Assembly: GCA_016213325.1 (NCBI GenBank)
Contig: JACRAY010000031.1
Location: 1-64,000, forward strand
Source: Burkholderiales bacterium
Lineage (GTDB): Bacteria > Pseudomonadota > Gammaproteobacteria > Burkholderiales > Burkholderiaceae_C
DNA length: 64,000 bases
Reading direction: 5' to 3'
Part shown: positions 58,201 through 64,000 of the stretch, in pieces
Layout of the letters: every line of letters starts with the position of its first letter
Numbering within the stretch: the stretch's first letter is position 1
Made by a program: the position numbers and the translations under genes
The notes under the pieces: generated by a model
Databases searched by the model: none
Seen by the model: only the letters and a program-made list of their open reading frames with translations
Told to the model about the DNA's origin: nothing

Positions 58201-59051
58201 GCGAGCTGCGCGCCACGATGCGCGAGATGGACAAGGGCCTGGCGCTCTACACGCCGGCGATGCATCGCCTGTTCGGCGTGCAGGACCCCGGCATCATGTG
58301 CATGGCGTATTCCTCGTGGGGCCTGTGGGAGCTGGGCCGCCCGGACGCAGCGCTGGCGCGCATCAACGAAGCGGCCGCCATCGCTCGCGCCTGCGAACAC
58401 AAGTTCAGCCAGGCGGTGGCGCTAGCGTACGGTGTCAGCGTGGAACTGCTGCGCGGCGAGATGGACGCAGCGATGGTGCGCGCCGAAGCCTGCATCCGCG
58501 TGTGCGAGGAAAGCGGCTTCCCGGTGTGGCTCGCGATCACGCGCTGCATGCGCGGCCGCGTGCTGTGCGAGAAGGGTGCCATCGACCTGGGGCTGGCCGA
58601 GATGCGCGACGGGCTGGCGCTGTGGCTGTCGACCGGGGCGCTGGTGTCGCAGCCGCTGTACCTGTCGCTGCAGGCGGAGGGCTTGATGCTGGCCGGGCAG
58701 ACGGACGCCGCGGCGAAGTGTGTCGACGAGGGGCTGGCGATCATCGAGCGGTTTGGCGAGCGGCAGCTTCAGGCCGAGATGCTGCGGCTGCGTGGCGAGC
58801 TCGAGTGGGCGCGCGGCGATGTCGCGAAGGCGGAGTGGACCCTGAAGGCCGCTTATGCGTGCGCCATCCGTTGGCACAAGCTGGGGTTCGCCTTGCGGAG
58901 CGCGACGTCGCTGGCGCGGTTGTGGGCGGGCGATGGGCGTGCGGAGCGCGCGCGGCGGTTGTTGGTGCCGCTGGTGGCGAGGTGGAAGGAGGGGCGTGGA
59001 ACGCGGGATGTGCGGGCTGCGCTGGAGGTGTGCAAGTTGCTTGAAGATTGA
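55263..59051 (+). CDS. CHAT-like / class III cyclase / STAND ATPase / TPR signalling protein
   Basis: 1262 residues. Residues about 50-245 resemble a CHAT (caspase-like) domain at both ends (LNLQFEDALDAIAWEALGLG; GASVGEAVRSL...LYGDP), but the His/Cys catalytic motifs (HxxHG, SACxT) are missing. Residues 255-435 are a class III nucleotidyl cyclase: metal Asp261 in SFDLAGSTTLM, YRGDDGFMCYFG (305-306), and HLAARLQ where the usual transition-state Asn is His365 with Arg369 kept. A STAND ATPase follows (Walker A GDAGMGKS, 466-473; Walker B LVVEDWHWAD, 588-597), then about 450 residues of TPR-like helices. TTG at 55263 follows GGGAGG; TTG at 55251 is an alternative. First gene of the four-gene locus. 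Confidence 0.82.
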   Translation: MEVLSLVPWTLGARLEGESLEFNLGDGRRAAWRSVRPAALLRAARSPMAAADLLGEDLAGRLARSEPRVLNLQFEDALDAIAWEALGLGATTLAEHFAIGRQVLAATEHEPVPAAGLAESLAVCVLDATADAEARSRVARAHVVVLDDAPLAQVLERAGTVRREHLVVLPVPVPARELGAPLDHGAAVLVANEPGALKQEAVDALLSQLASGASVGEAVRSLHRRAAPGRLGARLYGDPAIRFVRVQTPTSLRQVTSLSFDLAGSTTLMHELGSEAYAEMLVRLYALGRDVVRRHGGRPDEYRGDDGFMCYFGHPQALEGAPERAVAAGLEIVRSVAGLGLAARVGIATGEVAIKSDQPVGPSIHLAARLQTATEPGAVLASAEVRDAVVHAFEVQPLAQLLYLKGMPMPVQAFRVIRPDPQAKAHRLDRAPSLTPFVGRRDELDRLDHAFRRTHAGRNQVVEVRGDAGMGKSRLVREFRHRLTTAGVRVLEVRCRTEASASPYLALTESLRRWLDIGPDETPGDGVRKLAAALPPDAREGEPLALLAAFLGLAQQPAQASPAVARQRLQALLIAWLRGFAQDKPSCLVVEDWHWADPSLRELVEALIAQHDGPGQLVVVTSRDEAGSAPPAAAAFECIELAGLEPEAARELVASVAVRTALPPGLVRLLADRGDGVPLFLEEATRMALARGGDRFGAGFEALEAVPGSLHELLTARLDTLGRSKRVAQVAAVVGREFSAPLLASLLETDGFEMDAATVGERLAELVDSGLVRAQGGGRYVFKHALIRDAAYASLWTSQRRALHARVVALLQERWPELAAAQPELLALHQTEAGLYPEALKQWELAASNAAGRSADLEAISHLRHAIGVLGRLEPGAARDRTALRLQLLLAARLLTTEGYGAESVLHAYLEAQRLCDRMGDETARFKVEMGIEAYRFMRADFGPALEHGQRAAEIAARSGDAKQRLQAHWGLACTLFHQGELRATMREMDKGLALYTPAMHRLFGVQDPGIMCMAYSSWGLWELGRPDAALARINEAAAIARACEHKFSQAVALAYGVSVELLRGEMDAAMVRAEACIRVCEESGFPVWLAITRCMRGRVLCEKGAIDLGLAEMRDGLALWLSTGALVSQPLYLSLQAEGLMLAGQTDAAAKCVDEGLAIIERFGERQLQAEMLRLRGELEWARGDVAKAEWTLKAAYACAIRWHKLGFALRSATSLARLWAGDGRAERARRLLVPLVARWKEGRGTRDVRAALEVCKLLED

Positions 59052-59060
59052 AAGGCTGCG

Positions 59061-60866
59061 ATGAAGAAAAAGAAGAAGATTCCCGACCCCGATCTTGCGG
59101 TCCTCGCGAGGGAGCCCAGCGACTACGCGCGCAACCGGCTCCTGCTCGAATGGATTTCGGACGATGAGCATCGAGAAAAACTGTTCGCACTGATCAACGA
59201 AAATGGCGGCTCGCTGGCATTCGGCAGCCGTGACACGTGGGAACGAGACTGCGACCACTGCGGCCTGTTTGATCCCAGGGACGACCCGCAGACCGGGCAC
59301 AGGCAGGTTACGCTCGTCACAGACCGCAAGCGGATCGAAGAAATCCTGTTGGATGCCAATGGGGAGTATTCCAATCGGGTCTATTCGGAGCTCGGCGGCG
59401 GCAGTTTCATGCTGGCACTCGATTCCCCGGCGGGCGGCGCGCATGACCAGCAAGTCCACGCGTTCCACGCTTGCTTCCGCAACAGCCGGGAGGTCTTGCA
59501 GGAGCTTGCTCATCTCGCTTGCCAGGCTGCTGCCATCGTCGCCCTGAGAGGCCCTGACTTCGACATGGCGGCGTTCGCCGAGCAGGCGTCGGTGCGCTTC
59601 ATCCAGAAGTTCATGGGTTACTCCTTCGGCGACTATCCGCGGCTCGAAACGGGTTTGCGCTACGCCTATCGCGGCCTTGTGTACCAGGTGTTCGGCCGGC
59701 ACTTCACGTCGGACCCGACTGCAATCCCCGAGGCCAAGGCGGCCATGGCGCGCTTGCTGGCGCGGACCGGCACGCTCATCGATGCCTACGCTGTCGATGA
59801 CGAAGATGCGCTGAAGGGCACCAGGGACAGCGCCGTACCGCCGGGCTTCGAGCCGGTGATGAAGCGGCTGGCGAACTACACCGGGCACCCGCTGAATGGC
59901 GAACAGCTTGCGACGATCGCGCTTGGGGCGGCGGTTGGTAGCGTCGGCAACGTCCAGTCCGCAGCATGCATTGCCGTAAAGGCGATCTTCGCGGAACCTG
60001 CTTTGCTGAAAGAGGTCGATACCCTCGCCAGGAAGGAAAGCAGCAATCGCGCGTCGCCCCAGTACCCCGAGTGGAAGAAGATCATTGCGCAGGCCCTGCG
60101 TAACAATCCGCCCATCCCGTTCTTGCCCCGCCTGAGGCTGGAGCATGGCCAAGTCGCTGAAGAGATCCTTCTCGCTCTTGGTGGCGGTACGCGGAATTCA
60201 GGCTTGCCGGAAGGCGTTGACGACCCGATGGTTTGGGGGTTGGCCGAATCCGGGAAGCACTGGTGCGCCGGCCAGATGCTGGCGTGGCCGCTCATCGTCG
60301 AAATCGTCAGGCACGCGATGCTCCAGCCGGGCGTCGCCGAACGGCTGGACGCGGCGGACGACGCGCGGCCTTTCGGGCTGACCAAGCGCTGGGGTTTCGC
60401 CTGCGAAAGCTATCCGCTGACGCACCAGCGCGACCGGCGCGTCTCGCAAAGCAGCCTGAATGTGCACATGCGGCTGAAGTCACCGGTGAAGGACAACGCC
60501 GACCGGGTACGCGAAGTCATCCGCGCCGGCGCCCCGCGTATCGAGGAAGCGCTGCGCGGCGCGCGCCACGTGCACTTCGCCTGGTTCGAACTGATCGAGA
60601 GCGACACGGTGCTCGTGCTGCACACCGTGTACGACGGCCCGTTCACCGCCTACATCGAGCACTTTGCGCTGAAGGTCGGCGACCTGTTCGATGCGCTGTT
60701 CGATTGCATTGAAACGCCACCGCCGATGCCCGTGGACAAGTTCCCGAACGAGTTCGTGGCGCACATCCAGCGCTTCGACCGCAAGCCGGCCATGGGCTAC
60801 TTCTTCAGTGCCTACCCGGGGAGCGACGTCGCCCGCATCCTGCGCGACGAGCTGGCACGGCCATGA
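59061..60866 (+). CDS. Cytochrome P450-like haem protein with extra C-terminal domain
   Basis: 601 residues. The haem-thiolate loop GLAESGKHWCAGQMLA gives the ligand Cys402. The ExxR helix reads QALR (344-347), with Gln for Glu, and the I-helix region ALGAAVGSVGNVQSA (288-302) lacks the acid-Thr pair used for O2 activation, so a peroxide-driven (peroxygenase-like) or non-oxygenase role is plausible. Residues 465-601 (SSLNVHMRLKSPVKDN through ARILRDELA) form a separate alpha-beta domain I do not recognise. It starts 9 bp after the cyclase gene and overlaps the peroxidase gene by 4 bp. Confidence 0.75.
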   Translation: MKKKKKIPDPDLAVLAREPSDYARNRLLLEWISDDEHREKLFALINENGGSLAFGSRDTWERDCDHCGLFDPRDDPQTGHRQVTLVTDRKRIEEILLDANGEYSNRVYSELGGGSFMLALDSPAGGAHDQQVHAFHACFRNSREVLQELAHLACQAAAIVALRGPDFDMAAFAEQASVRFIQKFMGYSFGDYPRLETGLRYAYRGLVYQVFGRHFTSDPTAIPEAKAAMARLLARTGTLIDAYAVDDEDALKGTRDSAVPPGFEPVMKRLANYTGHPLNGEQLATIALGAAVGSVGNVQSAACIAVKAIFAEPALLKEVDTLARKESSNRASPQYPEWKKIIAQALRNNPPIPFLPRLRLEHGQVAEEILLALGGGTRNSGLPEGVDDPMVWGLAESGKHWCAGQMLAWPLIVEIVRHAMLQPGVAERLDAADDARPFGLTKRWGFACESYPLTHQRDRRVSQSSLNVHMRLKSPVKDNADRVREVIRAGAPRIEEALRGARHVHFAWFELIESDTVLVLHTVYDGPFTAYIEHFALKVGDLFDALFDCIETPPPMPVDKFPNEFVAHIQRFDRKPAMGYFFSAYPGSDVARILRDELARP

Positions 60867-62266
60867 CGCACGAGCTCGACGACGTCCAGCGCATCGTGCT
60901 CCACGGCACCCCGTGGGTCGCTGCCAGGCACCTGGTCCTGAGTTTTCCGGCCAGGACTTCCGCACCGCACTTCCTGGAGCAGCTTCATGAAGCCGGGCTA
61001 TGGCCGGCTTCATCCGACCATTCGCGGGATGCCAACTCTGTGCCGGACATCCAGGTCAGCCTGGGTTTCAGCAGGCCTGGCCTGGAGCATGCACGCGTTC
61101 CGCGTCACGTGCTTTCGCTCTTTGCCTTGAAGGCGCCTGCGTTCCATGCCGGCGCAGCAATACGCGCCTCCACTCAACTTGGGGCATCAGGTGGGCGCCC
61201 GAGGGAATGGCTGCCGGCCTACCACCCGACCGAGATGGACGCGGTGATCAGCGTGCACGGAAAAAGCGCGGATGCTGTCGAAGACGCGAGGAGAAGGCTA
61301 TGCCGGATCGCTTGCGATACCAAGGTGCATACGCATGACTTGCTCCCGGCCCTGAGGCTGCCCACGCCCCAGGGCGAGAGCGATGCCGGCAATCCGCTTT
61401 GGACGCACTTCGGTTTCCGCGATGGCTTGTCGCGCATCGGCATTCTCGACTGGACGAGTGAGTCGGACATGGCGAAGTGCCGCGAAGGCTCGAAGCACCG
61501 GGCCGGCGAATTCGTGCTGGGCCACCAGCAGGACTCCGGCGCCAACCCGTGGATCGCCGGGCCCGACAAACGAGTGTGGCCTCAATCGATCCGTGGCTTC
61601 TTCCGCAACGGCAGCTTCGGCGTGCTGCACCAGGTCCACCAGGACGCGGAAGCCTTCGAACAGTATGTGGCGAGTTCCGCTACGCACACCGGTCTCTCGC
61701 CCGCGGAAATCAAGGCCAAGCTGTGCGGACGCTATACCGATGGACGTCCGCTCGTCAGCTCGGCGAAATGGCCCGAAGACGACAAGTTCGACTACAAGGG
61801 CGATCCCCAAGGCTTGCAATGCCCCTTCGGATCCCATGTGCGCAGGATGAACCCGCGCGGGGACGATCTGGCCCACAACCTGCGCAAACGCCCGCTGTTG
61901 CGTCGCGGCCTGCCGTACGGTGGCTGGACCGACAAGGACCGCGGCCTCATGGGCCAGTTCTTCTGCGCCAGCATCGAAGACCAGTTCGAGCATCTCGTCG
62001 GGCAGTGGGGCGACCGTGTTCCGCTGGGAAGTCCCGATGCGGGCGGTGCACGCGATCCCATGTTCGGCGCCCATTCTTCAGCGGACGATGCTTTTGTCAT
62101 CCCGCTGAAGAACGACATGTCTTTCAGGCTGAGAGGCATGGGAGCGTTCGCAACCACGCTAGGCATCGCATACCTCTTCTATCCGAGCTTGTCCACGCTG
62201 CGCGGCATCGCCCGCAGCCGACTGTGGCGCCCTGACAAGATTCGCGAAGACGAGGACTCGGCGTGA
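60863..62266 (+). CDS. DyP-type haem peroxidase, large form with hydrophobic C-terminus
   Basis: 467 residues. THFGFRDGLSRIGI carries the distal Asp187 (GxxDG), QCPFGSHVRRMNPRGDD the proximal haem His325, and LLRRGLPYGG a distal arginine. A hydrophobic stretch (about 427-445, GAFATTLGIAYLFYP) near the C-terminus could anchor it to membrane. Uses H2O2; may oxidise lipids or a P450 product here. ATGA overlap with the P450 gene and GTGA with the patatin gene show tight co-translation. Confidence 0.88.
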   Translation: MTHELDDVQRIVLHGTPWVAARHLVLSFPARTSAPHFLEQLHEAGLWPASSDHSRDANSVPDIQVSLGFSRPGLEHARVPRHVLSLFALKAPAFHAGAAIRASTQLGASGGRPREWLPAYHPTEMDAVISVHGKSADAVEDARRRLCRIACDTKVHTHDLLPALRLPTPQGESDAGNPLWTHFGFRDGLSRIGILDWTSESDMAKCREGSKHRAGEFVLGHQQDSGANPWIAGPDKRVWPQSIRGFFRNGSFGVLHQVHQDAEAFEQYVASSATHTGLSPAEIKAKLCGRYTDGRPLVSSAKWPEDDKFDYKGDPQGLQCPFGSHVRRMNPRGDDLAHNLRKRPLLRRGLPYGGWTDKDRGLMGQFFCASIEDQFEHLVGQWGDRVPLGSPDAGGARDPMFGAHSSADDAFVIPLKNDMSFRLRGMGAFATTLGIAYLFYPSLSTLRGIARSRLWRPDKIREDEDSA

Positions 62267-64000
62267 CGACGGAGGCGCAAGAGCGCAAAGAAGAATGGGA
62301 CGCCCCTGCGCCCGGGGATGACGTGTGTCCGACCCCCGACCCCGTGAACGAGGAACCGCCCCTGGACAGGTTCTGCGACATCGTGCTGACGGGTGGCGTG
62401 GCCAGCGGCGTCGTGTACCCGTGGGCCATCGTGGAGATCGCTCGCGCGTTCCGCTTCCGCAGCATCGGCGGCACGTCTGTCGGTGCAATGGCCGCGGCGT
62501 TGGCGGCGGCTGCGGAATACGGGAGGCGCACCGGCCACCAGTCACCCTTTGAAGTACTCCGCAGGCTCCCGGCTGCGCTCGGCGAGCCGGTCGATGGCAA
62601 GACGCGCATGTTTTCGTTGTTCCAGACGAAGCCGGCCGGCAAGCGGATCATGGAGGTCTGGGGAAAGCTCGGAACGGGGATCTCGGTCCCGGAACTGGGT
62701 CGGGCTCAAGTGGTCGGCGCAGTGTTCTCCGTGTACAGGAGCGCAGGCGTGTGGGGTGCACTCGTCGGGCTGCTGGTCGCTGCACTCTTTTTTGGCTGGG
62801 TGATCGGCATCGCCTTCGCCTTCGCGCTCAGCATGGTGCTGGGTGCTGCACTCGGCTTCGTGCTGGGCATCGTGATCGCGATCGGCAAGGACTTGCTGTA
62901 CGGGGTCATCCGGAACAACCTCGGCTTGTGCGCGGGCGGCACCACCGAAGAGACCGGCTCGGACGGCAAGCGCCGCCCCGGGCTCGTCGAGTGGCTGCAC
63001 GAAGGCATCCAGCGGAGCGCCGGCTTGAAGAGTACCGATCCGCCGCTCACGTTCCGCGACCTGTGGTGCGCGCCGCTCTACCCGGGCGGACCGCGGCAGA
63101 AGTGCTCGGGACAGGATGCTCCCGATCGCCGCTCCATCGACCTGCAAGCCATTACCACCAACGTCACGCTCGGCCGGCCTTACCGCCTGCCGCTCACCGA
63201 CAGGCGAAGCCGCCTCTACTTCAAGCGCAAGGAACTGGAGGACTACTTTCCGAAGGTCGTGCTGGACGCATTGGTGCGTGCAGCCCGCCCGTACCCGCCG
63301 CACAACACCGACCCGCCGCCCGGGCGGGTCGATGCTGACCTGCTGGAGCTGCCCGGGTCCGGCATGCCCATCGTCGTCGCGGCCCGCTTGAGCCTGAGCT
63401 TTCCGCTCCTGTTCTCGGCGGTCCCGTTGTGGGCCTTGGACCACGAACAGGAGAGGGGCAAGCGCGACCTGAAGCGCTGCCTGTTCAGCGACGGAGGCGT
63501 GTCATCGAACTTCCCGGTCCACATGTTCGACGAAGCCTTGCCTCGCTGGCCGACCTTCGGGCTGTGGCTGGATCGGCGCAACCCCTACATGCCCGAGCAA
63601 CGGATCTTCTTTCCGAGGTACCACGAGCAGGGCTGGGGCGACAGCTGGAACCGGTTCGACCCCGATGCGGCAGGGCCTGGCGTGCCGGGTTACAAGAACC
63701 AGGGCTTCAAGTATCTCGTTGGGTTCCTGATGGCCTTGGTCACGGGGGGAATCTCCTGGCGTGACCGCGTGAGCTTCCGGCTGCCGCACGTGCGCAATCG
63801 CGTGGCGCGACTGCTCCTCAAGCCGGGCGAAGGCGGCTTGAACATCGCGATGCCGCGCGACAAGATCCTCAGGATGGCCCACGAATACGGCACCAAGGTC
63901 GGACAGATGTTCGTCGAGCGGTTCGCCGACGTAGACGGAAAGCCGTCGCGAGACTGGGGCGAGCAACGCTGGGTTCGCATGCAGGTGATGCTGGAGGGCT
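62263..64000 (+). CDS. Patatin-like phospholipase with membrane hairpin, partial (runs off the window)
   Basis: At least 579 residues. Patatin dyad: FRSIGGTSVGAMAAAL gives Ser72 in GxSxG, and RCLFSDGGVSSNFPVH gives Asp410 in DGG; the oxyanion loop is LTGGVASGVVYPWAIVEI. Residues about 163-208 (VWGALVGLLVAALFFGWVIG onward) form two membrane helices inserted after the first catalytic motif. It should release fatty acids from membrane lipids. GTG at 62263 overlaps the peroxidase stop (GTGA). No stop before the window ends. Confidence 0.85.
   Translation, partial: MTTEAQERKEEWDAPAPGDDVCPTPDPVNEEPPLDRFCDIVLTGGVASGVVYPWAIVEIARAFRFRSIGGTSVGAMAAALAAAAEYGRRTGHQSPFEVLRRLPAALGEPVDGKTRMFSLFQTKPAGKRIMEVWGKLGTGISVPELGRAQVVGAVFSVYRSAGVWGALVGLLVAALFFGWVIGIAFAFALSMVLGAALGFVLGIVIAIGKDLLYGVIRNNLGLCAGGTTEETGSDGKRRPGLVEWLHEGIQRSAGLKSTDPPLTFRDLWCAPLYPGGPRQKCSGQDAPDRRSIDLQAITTNVTLGRPYRLPLTDRRSRLYFKRKELEDYFPKVVLDALVRAARPYPPHNTDPPPGRVDADLLELPGSGMPIVVAARLSLSFPLLFSAVPLWALDHEQERGKRDLKRCLFSDGGVSSNFPVHMFDEALPRWPTFGLWLDRRNPYMPEQRIFFPRYHEQGWGDSWNRFDPDAAGPGVPGYKNQGFKYLVGFLMALVTGGISWRDRVSFRLPHVRNRVARLLLKPGEGGLNIAMPRDKILRMAHEYGTKVGQMFVERFADVDGKPSRDWGEQRWVRMQVMLEG

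Noticed and set aside
55119..58400. 1093-codon open frame on the minus strand across the cyclase gene
   Set aside because: The plus-strand protein has several intact motifs in order; the minus frame shows no domain and has the composition of a GC-driven shadow.
55263..64000. Classifying the right-end locus as a known CBASS or Pycsar system
   Set aside because: There is no CD-NTase, Cap2/Cap3, PycTM or PycTIR partner in the window, and the cyclase is fused to STAND and TPR domains. Resemblance is limited to class III cyclase plus a patatin.

Overview
The window is dense, very GC-rich DNA with short intergenic gaps, many 4-base ATGA/GTGA gene overlaps and frequent GTG/TTG starts. The gene types (aap amino-acid ABC transporter, GcvA-type LysR regulators, 3-hydroxybenzoate 4-monooxygenase-like flavoprotein, a TRAP receptor remnant, AtuA-family protein) suggest a free-living betaproteobacterium of the Burkholderiales, probably Comamonadaceae (Ramlibacter/Variovorax-like). 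That placement is inference from family content; no rRNA or other taxonomic marker is present.

Layout. 1-270 is a non-coding element that can fold as a cloverleaf inside a 31-bp terminal inverted repeat; it ends two bases from the stop of a soluble hybrid histidine kinase (273-2594). 2661-10698 carries acyl-CoA and redox metabolism: acyl-CoA dehydrogenase, an old-yellow-enzyme homologue, an AtuA-family protein with an enoyl-CoA hydratase, and a GlcD/lactate-type flavoprotein, plus a truncated cupin gene. 10701-24826 is mixed housekeeping and accessory: an envelope protein with bactofilin-like repeats, a DUF3500 protein, a ParDE-type pair with a perfect operator palindrome, a D-threonine aldolase/RidA pair, a ketopantoate-reductase-family enzyme, cardiolipin synthase, a hemolysin III-type protein, two glutathione transferases (one with an in-frame amber codon), exported MsrA, an M23 peptidase and a VapBC pair. 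24802-35777 holds flavin and aromatic metabolism (LLM oxidoreductase, quinone reductase, DODA-type dioxygenase, MobA-like hydroxylase) with LysR regulators, followed by dbpA and arfB. 35932-39072 is a large SARP/BTAD ATPase regulator. 39077-44535 includes a low-complexity exported protein, an AsnC regulator, a MATE pump, and a three-gene run of a split ThDP decarboxylase with a beta-hydroxyacid dehydrogenase. 44561-50195 is aapJQMP with an upstream M20 amidohydrolase. 50282-55104 has rhlE, a TRAP receptor remnant coupled to aroQ, an MFS transporter and a P5C-type aldehyde dehydrogenase.

The most unusual locus is the right end (55263 to beyond 64000). Four tightly packed same-strand genes encode (1) a 1262-residue protein with a degenerate CHAT-like N-terminus, a class III nucleotidyl cyclase domain, a STAND-type ATPase and a TPR-like tail; (2) a P450-like protein with atypical I-helix and ExxR motifs and an extra C-terminal domain; (3) a large DyP-type peroxidase with a hydrophobic tail; (4) a patatin-like phospholipase with an inserted membrane hairpin, running off the window. 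Overlaps of 4 bases join genes 2-3 and 3-4. I propose a signal-regulated lipid-release and lipid-oxidation system; this is inference from architecture only.

I found no rRNA, tRNA, CRISPR array, insertion sequence or prophage gene. Decayed genes are present at 6229-6414, 18880-19005, 19768-20400 and 51604-51759.
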